From the NCBI GenBank assembly GCA_017999365.1, contig JAGNLW010000003.1:186001-250000 (forward strand): a DNA stretch of 64,000 nucleotides, written 5' to 3'. The position numbers and the translations under genes are program-made. Within the stretch, counting starts at the first letter, position 1. Each line of letters opens with the position of its first letter. Shown here piece after piece: positions 36,245 to 50,835 of the stretch. The stretch comes from Candidatus Aminicenantota bacterium. Its GTDB lineage: Bacteria > Acidobacteriota > Aminicenantia > Aminicenantales > Saccharicenantaceae. The notes below the pieces were generated by a model, which was given only the letters and a program-made list of their open reading frames with translations, did not search any database and was not told the origin of the DNA.

Positions 36245-39028
36245 CTAGAAGATGTGGCCGATGGTCAGGAAGATGAGCGGCCGGCCCCGGCGGTCCTGGG
36301 CGTCGAAGCCCCAGAGCTTCCAGGCGATCTCGACGCGGACCGGGCCGAGGGGCGTCCGGTAGCGGATGCCGGCCCCGGCCGCGCCGCGCAGGTCGAAGGG
36401 CCGGAACTCCCCGAGGGTCGCGTAGACGTTGCCGAGGTCGAAGAAGGCGGCCAGGCGCATCTCGCGCCAAGACGGCACGACGGCGAAGGACATCTCGGCG
36501 TTGACGAGCAGGACGGCCTCGCCGCCGTACGGCTTGAGGGTCGTCTCGTCGATGGGGCCGAGCATCTCGAACTCCTCGCCGCGGAAGGTGTTGCTGCCGC
36601 CGGCGAAGAACCGCTCCGGCAGGTGCCGCAGGCCGTTGCCGAGCCCCAGCCGGGCCGTCAGCCCGAGGTTGAGGCCGGTCACGACCGGGCGGTAGAGCTG
36701 GAACTTGAGGAAGACCTTCTGGTAGTCCGACTCCATGCCGAAGACGGGCACGCCCCATTCGCCGACGGCGCTGAAGAAATAGCCCTTGGCCGGATTGAGC
36801 GTGTCGTCGCGCCTTTCCCAGCTCATGCTGACCGAGGCCAGGGCCGCCGAGTACGGCAGGAACTGCCGGTCGATGTCCTCGGGCAGGTCGTCGAGATCGA
36901 CGTCCTTCAGGGCCGTCCGGGTCAGGCTGAGCGAGGCCAGGAGCAGGCGGGCCTTGCTCAGCGACTTGACCGCGCTGAGGCTGACGCCGCGCCGGTCGAG
37001 GGTGAAGCTCTCCCGGGCCTCCCGCTCCAGCCAGCCCAGGACCGTCGTCGGCATGGACAGCCCGAAGAGATAGGGCTGGTTCCAGGACAGGATGGCCCGC
37101 CGCTCCCGGGTGCTGATCTGGCCGAGGACGCCGGCCTGCGCGCCCAGGCCGAAGACGTTGCTGCGGATGTACTCGGCCGTGCCGCGCGGCCGGAAGTCGC
37201 TCGGCCAGGCGGCCAGCGACCCCGTCAGCGGGGTCAGGGACTCGAAGCCGAGGCCGAGGCCGGTGTAGTTCTTCTCGCCCTCGCGGACGGTGACCACGAC
37301 GACCTCGTCGCCCGGGCCCGTCTGGACCTCGTCGACGCGGACGTCGGAGAAGATGCCCAGACGGTCGAGCCGGCGCTTGGTCTCCTGGACCTTCGAATAG
37401 TCGGCCGTCCCGCCCGGGGCCACCCGGATCTCGCGGCCGATGACGCTCCGGCGCGTCGTCCGGTTGCCCGTGACGAAGACGTTCCGCACGGTCACGGGGC
37501 TCCCTTCCTCGACCGCGTAGACGAGGGTCACCCGGCCGTCGCCGGCCGGCTCGACGCGGGCCGCGACCGTGGTGCCGCGGACGCCGCGGTTGAGGTAGTA
37601 GCTCTCGATCTCCCCGACGTCGCGCTGGACGTTGGGCGGATAGAAGGGGCCGCCGGCGCGGCTGGCGAGTTCCCGGGCCAGGGCCTCGGACGGATAGAGC
37701 GAGGTCCCCTCGATCCGGACGTCCCCGACCGAGGTCTTGGGACCCTCGAGGACGTCGAAGACGGCCCGCACGCCCTCCTTCTCCCGGACGAGATCGAGGC
37801 GGACCCGGACGTCGGCGTAGCCGTTCTCGCGGTAATAGGCCTCGATCTCCCGGGGCATCTGGAAGAGCCGGTCGTACTTGAGGAGCGAGAAGAACGGCAC
37901 GCCCTCGCGGATGGCCAGGCGCGTCTTCATGTCCAGGGACGAGAAGGCCGTGAGGCCCCGGAAATCGACGGTCTTGACGTTCGCCCGCTCGCCCGGCGCG
38001 ACGTCGTGGACGATGCGGATCTCGTCCGGCCCGTGTTCGACCCGGCTCTCGACCGTAGCGTAGAGATAGCCCTTGCGGCGCAGGTGATTGAGGATGCGGA
38101 CGTCGCCCTCGTCGAGGCCCCACTGTTCGAAGACCCGCTCCTCCCAAATGGGCTCGACCAGCCGTAGGGGGACCTTGGCCCCGTTGATGACGACGGTGAT
38201 CTTCTCCTGGGGCGCGATGACGACGCGCAGGTCGACGCGGCCGTTCGTCTCGTCGAAGACCTCGCCGGCCAGCGCGACCTCGGCCCGGCGATAGCCCAGG
38301 CGCCCCAGGCCGTCCGTCAGGGAGGCCAGATCGGCCGCCAGGCGGTTGGGGACGTAGACGTCGCCGACCTCGGTCCGCATCTTCCGGAGCACGGCGCTCT
38401 CGGGGATGTCGGCCTGCCACTCGACCTCGAGGCCGCCGACGCGGTAAGACTTCCAGTCCGTGGTCCGGAAGACGAGATCGGCCGTGGAGGCGGGCTTATA
38501 GAGGATGTCGCAGGCGACGGCGGCGTCGAAGAAGCCCTCTTCCCGCAGCGCCGCCCGGACCTCGGCGACGGCCTCGGCGATGCGGTCCTCCTGGAGATAG
38601 GCGCCGGGCCGGAGGGTCGTCAACTTCGCGGCCAGCCGGGCCGACGAGGCCTTGGCGCCCCGGAAGCGGACGGCGTCGATGAAGACGTTGCGGGTCAGGG
38701 TGAAGATTAGGTCCAGGCGCTCCTCCCCGGTCTTGGAGACCCGGACGTCGGCGAACAGGCCCGTGGCGTAGATCTGCTTGACGGCCTGGTCGACCAGGCG
38801 GGCCGAGAAGGCGTCGCCCGGCCGGATGGGGATGAGGTCGAGCAGACCGGCCTCGCCGGGCCGGCCGTCGACCTCGACCGCGACGCGCTCGACGGCGGCC
38901 GCCGCGGGTTCCTGGGCCGCGGCCGTCCGGACACCGCCCCAGGCCAGGAGGCCGGCCAGGACGGCGGCGGCGGCCCGGGCCCGCCGTCCCCGCCGGGGGC
39001 GGTCAGAAGCGCTTGCGGAACTTGACAT
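36245..39028 (-). CDS. Omp85-family (BamA/TamA) outer membrane assembly protein
   Basis: 927 aa, ATG at 39028, overlapping the tamB stop by 26 bases. Signal peptide within 1-38 after an Arg-rich N-terminus. About five POTRA repeats (residues ~45-500; e.g. VEVDGRPGEAGLLDLIPIRPGDAF, VRNVFVTGNRTTRRSVI) and a C-terminal 16-strand barrel from ~560 to the final IGHIF. The L6 motif reads NTFRGEEF, a variant of VRGF. Coupling to tamB points to TamA, but the POTRA number exceeds the three of E. coli TamA and is closer to BamA. Confidence 0.88.
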   Translation of the reverse strand: MSSSASASDRPRRGRRARAAAAVLAGLLAWGGVRTAAAQEPAAAAVERVAVEVDGRPGEAGLLDLIPIRPGDAFSARLVDQAVKQIYATGLFADVRVSKTGEERLDLIFTLTRNVFIDAVRFRGAKASSARLAAKLTTLRPGAYLQEDRIAEAVAEVRAALREEGFFDAAVACDILYKPASTADLVFRTTDWKSYRVGGLEVEWQADIPESAVLRKMRTEVGDVYVPNRLAADLASLTDGLGRLGYRRAEVALAGEVFDETNGRVDLRVVIAPQEKITVVINGAKVPLRLVEPIWEERVFEQWGLDEGDVRILNHLRRKGYLYATVESRVEHGPDEIRIVHDVAPGERANVKTVDFRGLTAFSSLDMKTRLAIREGVPFFSLLKYDRLFQMPREIEAYYRENGYADVRVRLDLVREKEGVRAVFDVLEGPKTSVGDVRIEGTSLYPSEALARELASRAGGPFYPPNVQRDVGEIESYYLNRGVRGTTVAARVEPAGDGRVTLVYAVEEGSPVTVRNVFVTGNRTTRRSVIGREIRVAPGGTADYSKVQETKRRLDRLGIFSDVRVDEVQTGPGDEVVVVTVREGEKNYTGLGLGFESLTPLTGSLAAWPSDFRPRGTAEYIRSNVFGLGAQAGVLGQISTRERRAILSWNQPYLFGLSMPTTVLGWLEREARESFTLDRRGVSLSAVKSLSKARLLLASLSLTRTALKDVDLDDLPEDIDRQFLPYSAALASVSMSWERRDDTLNPAKGYFFSAVGEWGVPVFGMESDYQKVFLKFQLYRPVVTGLNLGLTARLGLGNGLRHLPERFFAGGSNTFRGEEFEMLGPIDETTLKPYGGEAVLLVNAEMSFAVVPSWREMRLAAFFDLGNVYATLGEFRPFDLRGAAGAGIRYRTPLGPVRVEIAWKLWGFDAQDRRGRPLIFLTIGHIF

Positions 39029-42000
39029 CGAAACCGAACCTTCCCCGGTCGTCCCGCCCGCCGACGAGCGAGAACCTGCGGCTGATGTCCCACTCCGTGC
39101 GGAAGATGGGCACCTCGTCGACCTCGGCCATGACCGTGGAGTTGGCCAGGATCGTCGAATAGATGAACAGGACGTTCTTGGAGACCTTCTTGCCCACGGT
39201 GATGCGCGCGGCGATGCCGCCCGGCGCGCTCTCCGGGATGTAGGGGTCGATACGGAAGCGGTCGAGCGAGAACAGCCCGCCCGTCCTCCTCTTGGCCAGG
39301 TCGGCGATCTGGTAGGTCAGGAGGGAGGCCGTGTTGAGGGCCGTGCTGCGGTCGCCGGCGTACGAGTAGTACATCCGCCGGAAGGACTCGCCCAGGGCCA
39401 GGAGCGACAGGATCTCCTCGGGCGGAAGCGGCGGCGACGACGAGAACTCCGGCTTGAGCCGGCTGACCGGCCCGTTCATGTTCAGGGTCACGCGGTAGTC
39501 CTTGACGTAGGTCTCGCCGCGGAAATCGAGGAGCGGCTCGGTGTTGACCGGGTCGGTGAAGCCCAGCCGGCCGTGGATGACCCGGAAGGGCCGGTCCTGG
39601 AAGTAGAAGTCCCCGCTGACGAGGTCGATGTCGCCGAGCAGGACGGGCGAGCCGAAGGCGCCCGTGGCCGTCAGGTCGAAGCGCACGTTGAAGCGCCCGA
39701 GCGAGTTCTCGATGAGGGCGTTCTCCTCGGCCCTCAGGCGGATGTTCAGGGTCATGCCGTCGAAGAATGAGGGCCTTTCGGCCTCCGGCTCGTCGGCCGG
39801 CGTCGAGAAGGCGAACTCCTCGTAGATCTCGCGCCGCCAGTCGAGCCGCGAGAACAGGATCTCGCCCTCGGTGACGAAGCGCCGGGCGTCCTTGATGAGG
39901 CGGAGGGTGGCGTCGGCCTGGACCCGGAGCCGTTCCATGGGCGAGAGGACCATGCCCCGGCCCTCGAGCCGCAGGTCCATGGTCGCGATGCCGGCGTCGC
40001 CGACGCCGATCTCGCCCGAGCCGCGGACGGCGCCGCCGCCGAGCTTGCCGCCGATCGAGGTCAAGGACAGGCGGCCGTCGGCGAACTTGCCGGCCAGGCT
40101 GAAATCGGTCAGGGCGTAGGGGAAGCCGGGCAGGGGCAGCACGGGGCCGGCGGCGGCCAAACCGACCGCCAGGCGCGTCTGCGGCTCCTCGCCCCGGACC
40201 TCGGCCGTGTAGTCGAGCCGGCCCTGGGCCCCGTCCCACGGCATGGCCAGGTCGAGGTCCGCGACCGATCCCCGGACCGTGCCCGTGAACGGCTCGCCCG
40301 AGAGGGGGAAGACGAACGAGGCGGTGAACGGGTTCTGGCCTGCGCCCAGGCGCCCGGCCAGGTCGAGCAGGACCCGCCCGCCCGTGACGTCGAGCTTGAG
40401 GTCGCCGCGGGCGTCGGTCTTGTCGAGCGGGGAAAGGGTCATGTCGGCGATGCGGAACAGGCCGGGGAGCTTGTCGCGGCCGAAGACGCCTCGGCCGGAG
40501 AGGGACAGCGAGAGCCGGCCGCCGGCGGCCGGGACGACGGTCCGGAAGTCGAGCTCCTCGCCCCGGAGGTCGACGTCGAAGTCGCCGCCGTCCGGATCGA
40601 CGGCCAAGCGGCCTTCGAAGCGCCCGCCGTGGAAGTCCATGGCCAGCTCGGGGAAGGCCAGCCGTCCGCCCTTCCACTCGATGCGGCCGGCGAGGTTGCG
40701 GGCCCGCTCCCCGTAGCCCTCGATACCGGGGCTGGTGAAGGTCCCGGAGAACTCCCGGACGCCGCCCCGGTCGGTCATCCTGAAATCGCCGGCCGCCCGG
40801 CCGGTCAGGGCCACGGGGACCTCGAGCGAAGGCAGGATGCGGCCGAGCTCCCCTTCCCCGCCGGCGACGTCGACCTCGAGGGAGCCGGCCGAGGACCGGA
40901 TCCGGACCCGGCCCTTGAGGAGCGGGTCGTCGACGTCGAACAGGCCCTCGAAAACGCCGTGCGAGAGGCGGGCGTCGGCCTCGGCGGCCGCCGCGTCGAA
41001 GAGACCGAATCCGCCGGGCGAGAGCGTGCCGCGGAGGGCGACGTCCGGCGAGGCCGCGCGGCCCGTCAACCGGACGTCGGCGTAGCCCCGGCCCCTGATC
41101 TCGCCGAAACCGAACTCCTGATCGAGGGCCAGCTCGACGAACTCCCGGGCCTGCTTGGCGTCCGTGACGGGGCCGCGGACCCGGACGTCGAGATCGCCCT
41201 TGAGGTCGATGGCCGCCGAGGCCTCGAGCCGGCCGAAGCTCGATTCGAGTCCCGCGGTCTTGACATCGACGAGGTGGCGGGTGAAATCGACGCCGACCTC
41301 GACGCCGCCGCGGAAGGCGAAGCGGTCGCCCGTCCGTTCGAGCGGGCCGTCGCGGAACCCGGCTTCGACGGTCAGCTTGCGGTGCTCGAGGGCGAACGTC
41401 CCCCAGGCGGGCGACTTGACCGGCCAGGGGATGTCGATCTCGCGGAAGACGGCGTCGACGAACATGGGCGCCGCCCGGCCCTCGACCCGGCCGCCGCGGA
41501 AGGCGAGGTCGAGCCGTTCGGCCGGCCGGCCGGGCTTCTGGAGGCCGATCTCGAGCCGGCCGCCCGCGGTCGGGGCCAGCTCGAAGCGGCCGGCGAGGAC
41601 GCCCATGGGCACGCCGCACAGGACGAGCGTCCTGGAGGACACGGTCGTGGCCACGGACAGGCGGCCGCCCCGCCGCTCGACACGGCCTTCGCCGTCCGCG
41701 CGCCCGGCCCAATCGAAGGGCAGGTGCATGAGGGCATCGAGGAACCCCGTGTCGACGTCGAACTTCGTCTGCAGCTCGCCCGAGGGATCGAAGGGGTCCC
41801 GGAGCCGCCCGCTGGCCTCGACGGACAGGTCGGGCCCGTCGATCGCCAGCCGGTCGACCGAGACGTCCTCGCCCTTGCCGGTGAGCAGGACAGCCAGAGC
41901 GCCCAGGGCCCGGTCGCCCAGCGACGGCGTCGTGTAGGCGCTGCGTTCGGCCGTGGCCCGGACGGCGAACGCGTCGCCCTGCTGCGTGACCAGGGCCCGG

Positions 42001-42494
42001 ACGCCGCTGGCCTCGACCGTCGTGCCGCCGGACTCGAAGACGATCGTGCCGTCCTCGACGGTGCCCCGCTCGACGAGGAAGGGCAGGGACAGGATGGACA
42101 GGGGCGGCCGGGGCGGGCGCGGCGGGGCGTCCTTCGGCCGTGGCCGGAGGCGGATCTCGGGCCCCTCCAGGACGACGCTGAAGGCCTTGCGGTTGCGCAG
42201 GAGCGAGGCGTAGGGCACCTCGATGCGCGCCCGGCGCACCCGCACCGTGACCGGCTCCTGGGCCGAGCGGAGGTTCTCCAGGACCAGGGCCGGCGGGAAG
42301 AACGTCAGCGACAGCCGGTCGTAGGCCAGGGTCTTACGGACCTCCTTGCGGACCTCGTGGAGCAGGACCGACTTGCCGACGACCAGGCTCGCGGCGAGCA
42401 GGACGAGGACCAGGAGGACGACCGCGGCCCGGCGGGCCTTGCGGACGAGGGCCCGGACCTGCTCGCGGATCCGGAAGATCGGCAGGGCCCTCAC
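39003..42494 (-). CDS. tamB: TamB-like translocation and assembly module protein (DUF490)
   Basis: 1163 aa from GTG at 42494, overlapping the transaldolase stop as GTGA. An inner-membrane helix at about residues 20-42 anchors a very long beta-rich, AsmA/TamB-like periplasmic shaft. The last ~300 residues are the conserved TamB domain ([44 protein letters not shown]), ending DVKFRKRF. Such proteins bridge the periplasm, aiding outer-membrane protein assembly or phospholipid transport. E. coli TamB is 1259 aa. Directly followed by its Omp85 partner. Confidence 0.9.
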   Translation of the reverse strand: MRALPIFRIREQVRALVRKARRAAVVLLVLVLLAASLVVGKSVLLHEVRKEVRKTLAYDRLSLTFFPPALVLENLRSAQEPVTVRVRRARIEVPYASLLRNRKAFSVVLEGPEIRLRPRPKDAPPRPPRPPLSILSLPFLVERGTVEDGTIVFESGGTTVEASGVRALVTQQGDAFAVRATAERSAYTTPSLGDRALGALAVLLTGKGEDVSVDRLAIDGPDLSVEASGRLRDPFDPSGELQTKFDVDTGFLDALMHLPFDWAGRADGEGRVERRGGRLSVATTVSSRTLVLCGVPMGVLAGRFELAPTAGGRLEIGLQKPGRPAERLDLAFRGGRVEGRAAPMFVDAVFREIDIPWPVKSPAWGTFALEHRKLTVEAGFRDGPLERTGDRFAFRGGVEVGVDFTRHLVDVKTAGLESSFGRLEASAAIDLKGDLDVRVRGPVTDAKQAREFVELALDQEFGFGEIRGRGYADVRLTGRAASPDVALRGTLSPGGFGLFDAAAAEADARLSHGVFEGLFDVDDPLLKGRVRIRSSAGSLEVDVAGGEGELGRILPSLEVPVALTGRAAGDFRMTDRGGVREFSGTFTSPGIEGYGERARNLAGRIEWKGGRLAFPELAMDFHGGRFEGRLAVDPDGGDFDVDLRGEELDFRTVVPAAGGRLSLSLSGRGVFGRDKLPGLFRIADMTLSPLDKTDARGDLKLDVTGGRVLLDLAGRLGAGQNPFTASFVFPLSGEPFTGTVRGSVADLDLAMPWDGAQGRLDYTAEVRGEEPQTRLAVGLAAAGPVLPLPGFPYALTDFSLAGKFADGRLSLTSIGGKLGGGAVRGSGEIGVGDAGIATMDLRLEGRGMVLSPMERLRVQADATLRLIKDARRFVTEGEILFSRLDWRREIYEEFAFSTPADEPEAERPSFFDGMTLNIRLRAEENALIENSLGRFNVRFDLTATGAFGSPVLLGDIDLVSGDFYFQDRPFRVIHGRLGFTDPVNTEPLLDFRGETYVKDYRVTLNMNGPVSRLKPEFSSSPPLPPEEILSLLALGESFRRMYYSYAGDRSTALNTASLLTYQIADLAKRRTGGLFSLDRFRIDPYIPESAPGGIAARITVGKKVSKNVLFIYSTILANSTVMAEVDEVPIFRTEWDISRRFSLVGGRDDRGRFGFDVKFRKRF

Positions 42495-43135
42495 TTCTTG
42501 ACTTTCCTCCAGTCGGCCAGGAAGCGCTCGATGCCGATGTCGGTCAGCGGGTGGCGGACGAGCTTCTCCATGACCCCGTAGGGCACGGTGGCGATGTCGG
42601 CGCCGATGCGGGCCGCCTCGATGACGTGACGCGGGTGGCGGACGCTGGCCACGATGATCTCGGTCTCGAAGCGGTAGTTCTCGAAGACCTGGGCGATCTC
42701 CTCGATGAGGGCCATGCCGTCTTCGGAGACGTCGTCGAGCCGGCCGATGAACGGGCTGACGAAGCGGGCCCCGGCCTTGGCGGCCAGGAGCGCCTGGCCG
42801 GTCGAGAAGACGAGGGTCATGTTGACGGCGATGCCCTCGGCGTGCAGGGCCTTGGTGGCCTTGAGGCCCTCCAGCCCGACCGGGATCTTGACGGCGATAT
42901 TGGGGGCCAGGCGGGCCAGGCCCCGGGCCTCGACGAGGATCTCGTCGGCCTTGAGCGAGACGCATTCGGCGCTGACGGGGCCGGGGCAGACGGCGCAGAT
43001 GGCGCGGATGTTGTCCTCGAAGGAGGCGTTCTCCTTGGAGCAGAGCGACGGGTTGGTCGTCACGCCGTCGAGGACGCCCCAGGAGGCGACCTCGCGGATC
43101 TCCTCGAGATTGGCCGAATCCAGGAACAGCTTCAT
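42491..43135 (-). CDS. Transaldolase / fructose-6-phosphate aldolase family protein
   Basis: 214 aa, ATG at 43135, overlapping the FAH-family stop (ATGA). Short class of Tal[28 protein letters not shown] (about 24), Schiff-base lysine in [13 protein letters not shown] (about 84) and SPFIGRLDD (about 130). Length of 214-220 is typical of bacterial TalC/FSA-like transaldolases. Transfers dihydroxyacetone units between sugar phosphates; transaldolase and aldolase activity cannot be told apart here. Confidence 0.92.
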   Translation of the reverse strand: MKLFLDSANLEEIREVASWGVLDGVTTNPSLCSKENASFEDNIRAICAVCPGPVSAECVSLKADEILVEARGLARLAPNIAVKIPVGLEGLKATKALHAEGIAVNMTLVFSTGQALLAAKAGARFVSPFIGRLDDVSEDGMALIEEIAQVFENYRFETEIIVASVRHPRHVIEAARIGADIATVPYGVMEKLVRHPLTDIGIERFLADWRKVKK

Positions 43136-43911
43136 GGGTCCTCCTTGCCGCCCGGGCGGCGGAACGGGTTCGAGAGCACGCCGATCCCCTCGATCTGGAC
43201 GTCGACCCGGTCGCCGGGCGAGACGGGCCCGACCCCGGCCGGCGTGCCCGTGGCAACGATGTCGCCGGGGTTGAGGGTCATGATCCGCGACAGGAAGCGG
43301 ACGAGATACGGGATGGAGAAGATGAGGTCGGCCGTCGAGCCGGACTGGACGAGCTTGCCGTTGAGGAAGGTCTTCAGCCGGAGGGCGGCCGGGTCGAGCC
43401 CGGTCGCGACGCAGGGGCCGACGGCGGCGAAGGTGTCGAAGCCCTTGGCCCGGGTGAACTGGCCATCCTTCTTCTGGAGGTCCCGGGCGGTGACGTCGTT
43501 GAAGCAGGTGTAGCCGAGGATGTACCCGTCGACGGGGTCCTCGTCGCGCAGGGCCCGCGCCTTCTTGCGGATGACGACGCCGACCTCGCCCTCGTAGTCG
43601 ACCCGCTCCGAGACGACCGGCATGACGACGGCGTCGAGGGGGCCGATGACGGCCGTCGGCGGCTTGAGGAAGACGAGCGGCTCCGCGGGCAGGGGGTTGC
43701 CCAGCTCCGCGGCGTGGTCCCTGTAGTTGCGGCCGATGCCGACGATCTTGGTCGGCAGGACGGGCGGCAGGACGCGGACGTCGGCGATGGGCACCGGGCT
43801 CGTCCCGAGCCGGAAGTCGCCGAAGACGGAGCCGATGATCGGGAACAGGAACTCCTCCTTGAGCACGCCCTGGAGGATCCTCTTGCGGTAACGGAATCGG
43901 TAGATCTTCAC
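43132..43911 (-). CDS. Fumarylacetoacetate hydrolase-family protein
   Basis: 259 aa from GTG at 43911, overlapping the lipoprotein stop as GTGA. The FAH C-terminal domain binds Mg/Mn with E-x-E...[11 protein letters not shown] (about 120) and [10 protein letters not shown] (about 150). [17 protein letters not shown] (about 55) and the [13 protein letters not shown] motif (about 228) are also canonical. Members cleave or decarboxylate beta-diketo acids or hydrate 2-hydroxypentadienoates; the substrate is unknown. Confidence 0.9.
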   Translation of the reverse strand: MKIYRFRYRKRILQGVLKEEFLFPIIGSVFGDFRLGTSPVPIADVRVLPPVLPTKIVGIGRNYRDHAAELGNPLPAEPLVFLKPPTAVIGPLDAVVMPVVSERVDYEGEVGVVIRKKARALRDEDPVDGYILGYTCFNDVTARDLQKKDGQFTRAKGFDTFAAVGPCVATGLDPAALRLKTFLNGKLVQSGSTADLIFSIPYLVRFLSRIMTLNPGDIVATGTPAGVGPVSPGDRVDVQIEGIGVLSNPFRRPGGKEDP

Positions 43912-44375
43912 GGCCGCCCTCCGACGGTGGCGAAGGCCGGGGCGGCGAACTCCGAGAGGCGGCCGCCAGGGCCGGCGATACGGACAGTGAAGGCCAGCCG
44001 CCGCGCCCCGGCGGGGGCGGCGGACGGCGCGAACCGGTAGGACATCCGCAGGCCGGGGGCCGCGGCCGGGACCTTGGCGGCCGCCCGGGCCGTCCGCTCG
44101 ACCTCGGCCGCCGCGGGGACCGCACCGGCGGCGGGCAGGCCGGCCTCGAAGACCCAGATCTCGACGGCCGCGAGCTCCCGCAGGGGACGGCCGGCCAGGG
44201 TCTTGGTAGGGTTCGTCCAGGACAGCACGACCTCGCCGCCCTCGACGGCGGCGGCCAGGTCGGCGGTGGGCATGGGGGCGCGGCCGGACGGCAGCTCGAG
44301 CGGGCCCTTGCGGCCGCACGCCGCCAGGCAGACGGCCGCCAGGGCGAGAAGGAGCGTCGCGCGCGGTCTGGCCAT
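43908..44375 (-). CDS. Small lipoprotein with LptM-like N-terminus
   Basis: 155 aa, ATG at 44375 sharing one base with the hslU stop (TGATG). Lipobox LAAC (Cys about 20) followed by GRKGPLELP, matching the CG.KGPL signature of LptM (YifL). LptM itself is a very short protein; here a further ~120-residue Ala/Pro-rich, fibronectin-III-like segment follows ([20 protein letters not shown]). Whether it helps LptD maturation is unknown. Confidence 0.7.
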   Translation of the reverse strand: MARPRATLLLALAAVCLAACGRKGPLELPSGRAPMPTADLAAAVEGGEVVLSWTNPTKTLAGRPLRELAAVEIWVFEAGLPAAGAVPAAAEVERTARAAAKVPAAAPGLRMSYRFAPSAAPAGARRLAFTVRIAGPGGRLSEFAAPAFATVGGRP

Positions 44376-45769
44376 CACAGGATGAAGCGCCGCAGGTCCT
44401 GGCTGACGAGGATGTCTTTCAAATGCTCGCGGACGTAGTCGCGGTCGATGCGCAGGCTCTTGGCCTCGACGTCGGGGGCGGCGAAGGAGATGTCCTCCAT
44501 GACCTTCTCGACGACGGTGTGGAGCCGGCGGGCCCCGATGTTCTCGGCGTCGGCGTTGACCTTCTCGGCCACGTCGGCGATCTCCTCGACGGCGTCCGGG
44601 GTGAAGGCGACCCTGACGCCCTCCGTGCCCATGAGGGCCTCGTACTGGCGGATGAGGGCGTTCTCCGGCTCGGTCAGGATGCGGACGAAGTCGTCCCGGG
44701 TCAGCGGGGCCAGCTCGACCCGGATGGGGAAGCGGCCCTGGAGCTCGGGGATGAGGTCGGCCGGCTTGGCGACGTGGAACGCTCCGGCGCCGATGAACAG
44801 GATGTGGTCGGTCCGGACCAGGCCGAACCGGGTGTTGACGGTCGTGCCCTCGATGATCGGCAGGAGGTCGCGCTGGACGCCCTCGCGGCTGACGTCGGGA
44901 CCGCGTCCGGACTCGCGGCCGGCGATCTTGTCGACCTCGTCGAGGAAGATGATGCCCGACTGCTCGACCCGCTCGACGGCCAGCCGGGAGACCTGGTCCA
45001 TGTCGACCAGGCGCTTCTCCTCCTCCTCGAGGACGAGCTCGCGGGCTTCCTTGAGCTTCATCCTGCGGCGCTTGGTCCGGCCTCCGAGGAAGCCCGGCAG
45101 GAGCTCCTGGATCTGGAAGCCGATCTCCTCGACGCCGGAGTTGGAGACGACCTCGACGGGCGGCGTCGTCCGCTCCTTGACCTCGAGCTCGACGGGGCGC
45201 TCGTCGAGCAGGCCGGCCCGCAGCTGGGCCCGGAGCTTCTCGCGGGTCTCGCGGAAGCTCGTCTCCTCCTCGGCCTCGGGGGCGCCGGGCCGGGTCTTCG
45301 GCGGCGGCGGCAGGAGGATGTCGAGGAGCCTCTCCTCGACGGCGGCCCGGGCCTTCTCGACGATCTCGGCGACCTTCTCCTGCTTGACCATGTCCACGGA
45401 GATGCGGACGAGGTCGCGGATCATGGACTCGACGTCGCGGCCGACGTAGCCGACCTCGGTGAACTTGCTGGCCTCGATCTTGAGGAAGGGCGAGGAGGTC
45501 AGCTTGGCCAGGCGGCGGGCGATCTCGGTCTTGCCGACGCCGGTCGGCCCGATCATGAGGATGTTCTTGGGGGCGATCTCGTCGGCCAGGTCCGGCGGCA
45601 GGCGGCGGCGGCGGAAGCGGTTGCGCAGGGCGATGGCCACGGCCTTCTTGGCCGCCTTCTGGCCGATGATGTACTTGTCGAGCTCGGCGACGATCTGCCG
45701 CGGCGTCAGCTCGACCTCGGGCGCCGGGGCCGGCGGCCGCTCGAGCGACTCGGGCAGGACGATCGGCAC
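44375..45769 (-). CDS. hslU: ATP-dependent protease ATPase subunit HslU
   Basis: 464 aa, GTG start at 45769 directly after the hslV stop. AAA+ domain with [15 protein letters not shown] (about 67), the I-domain insertion (about 120-240), Walker [13 protein letters not shown] and sensor [10 protein letters not shown]-terminus ends DLRRFIL, the tail that inserts into HslV. Forms a hexameric unfoldase. hslV-hslU order is standard. Confidence 0.97.
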   Translation of the reverse strand: MPIVLPESLERPPAPAPEVELTPRQIVAELDKYIIGQKAAKKAVAIALRNRFRRRRLPPDLADEIAPKNILMIGPTGVGKTEIARRLAKLTSSPFLKIEASKFTEVGYVGRDVESMIRDLVRISVDMVKQEKVAEIVEKARAAVEERLLDILLPPPPKTRPGAPEAEEETSFRETREKLRAQLRAGLLDERPVELEVKERTTPPVEVVSNSGVEEIGFQIQELLPGFLGGRTKRRRMKLKEARELVLEEEEKRLVDMDQVSRLAVERVEQSGIIFLDEVDKIAGRESGRGPDVSREGVQRDLLPIIEGTTVNTRFGLVRTDHILFIGAGAFHVAKPADLIPELQGRFPIRVELAPLTRDDFVRILTEPENALIRQYEALMGTEGVRVAFTPDAVEEIADVAEKVNADAENIGARRLHTVVEKVMEDISFAAPDVEAKSLRIDRDYVREHLKDILVSQDLRRFIL

Positions 45770-46297
45770 CTAGAGCTCCTCGACGGTGATATTGTCGTTG
45801 GTGTAGACGCAGATGCGGGCGCTGATCTTCAGGGCCTCCTCGGCGATCTCGCGGGCCCCGAGGCCGGTGTGGGCCAGCAGGGCCCGGGCGGCGGCCAGCG
45901 CGTAGGGCCCGCCCGAGCCGATGGCCAGGATGCCGTCGTCGGGCTCGACGACGTCGCCCGTGCCCGAGATGAGCAGGGCCGTCTCGGCGTTGGCCACGAC
46001 GAGCAGGGCGTCGAGCTGCCGCAGGGCCTTCTCCATGCGCCAGTCCTTGGCCAGCTCGATGGCCGCGCGAGGCAGGTTGCCGCGGTGCTCGTCGAGCTTG
46101 GCCTCGAAACGCGCGAACAGGGCGAAGGCGTCCGAGGTCGAGCCGGCGAAGCCGGCCAGGACCTCGCCCTTGCCGAGCCGCCGGATCTTCTGGGCCGTGG
46201 CCTTGAGGACGGTCTGGCCCATGGTCACCTGGCCGTCCGCGGCCATGGCCGTCTTCCCCTTGTGGCGGACGCAGATGACGGTCGTCGAACGGATCAT
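45770..46297 (-). CDS. hslV: ATP-dependent protease peptidase subunit HslV
   Basis: 175 aa, ATG at 46297, [35 protein letters not shown] aligns with the HslV N-terminus in which the Thr after Met is the nucleophile; here three residues (I-R-S) intervene, so T5 would be Thr1 after processing or the protein would use Ser. Other proteasome-beta features ([33 protein letters not shown]) are intact. Partner of HslU. Confidence 0.95.
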   Translation of the reverse strand: MIRSTTVICVRHKGKTAMAADGQVTMGQTVLKATAQKIRRLGKGEVLAGFAGSTSDAFALFARFEAKLDEHRGNLPRAAIELAKDWRMEKALRQLDALLVVANAETALLISGTGDVVEPDDGILAIGSGGPYALAAARALLAHTGLGAREIAEEALKISARICVYTNDNITVEEL

Positions 46298-46324
46298 GGA
46301 CGCACCTTCTCTCTGATTATCAAT

Positions 46325-46352
46325 ATTATAAGATAGCCCCCGCGAAGTAAAG
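46325..46352 (-). promoter_or_regulatory. Promoter of hslVU operon
   Basis: Minus strand CTTTAC (46352-46347), 16-base spacer, TATAAT (46330-46325). Predicted start near 46318, 21 bases before the hslV ATG. Confidence 0.55.
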
Positions 46353-46370
46353 GAACGGCCTCCCGCCCGT

Positions 46371-46524
46371 CGATCGTCCCTCTTCTCGGCTATGTTCGGG
46401 TATCGATCCTTGCCCCCGCGCCCCGGGAACCCTGTAGCTGGTTCCCCCCGCCTACCGGCGGGTCCCCCCTCCCTCACGGGGGCCTTGGATCGATAACCCT
46501 CACCGCCTCGCGAGGGACGCATCG
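46371..46524. repeat. Structured intergenic element, possible diverged copy C
   Basis: Arms CGATCGTCCCTC...GGGTATCGATCC and GGATCGATAACCC...GAGGGACGCATCG pair over about 35 positions with gaps. Between them are three hairpins: GGGAACC/GGTTCCC (46425-46446), CCCGCC/GGCGGG (46447-46462) and CCCCC/GGGGG (46464-46482). Words such as GATAA(C/T)CC...CCTCG.GAG.GAC recall the 3' part of copies A and B. Homology is weaker than between A and B. Confidence 0.5.
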
Positions 46525-46552
46525 GGTGAGACATGATGTCCGGCCCGACCGT

Positions 46553-46582
46553 TTGACCTAGCAAGAAGTATTCCAATATGAT
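46553..46582 (+). promoter_or_regulatory. Promoter of the nucleotidyltransferase/beta-galactosidase pair
   Basis: TTGACC (46553-46558), 18-base spacer, TATGAT (46577-46582); leader of about 27 bases with GAGGAGG before the ATG at 46616. Confidence 0.55.
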
Positions 46583-46584
46583 AA

Positions 46585-50748
<4,164 letters not shown>

Positions 50749-50800
50749 GGGAGGGCCGGGGGGAACCAATCGGGGCCGTGCGGAGTATTCACTAATGGGT

Positions 50801-50829
50801 TTGATATTGCCCATTTGAATTGGTATCCT
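50801..50829 (+). promoter_or_regulatory. Promoter of the Ser/Thr kinase gene, predicted leaderless
   Basis: TTGATA (50801-50806), 17-base spacer, TATCCT (50824-50829). The seventh base after the -10 box is 50836, the A of the kinase ATG, and no SD is visible. Confidence 0.55.
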
Positions 50830-50835
50830 GAGCCC

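Noticed and set aside
46425..46482. Tandem hairpins as a CRISPR array
   Set aside because: The three hairpins have different sequences and no repeat-spacer periodicity; no cas gene is present.
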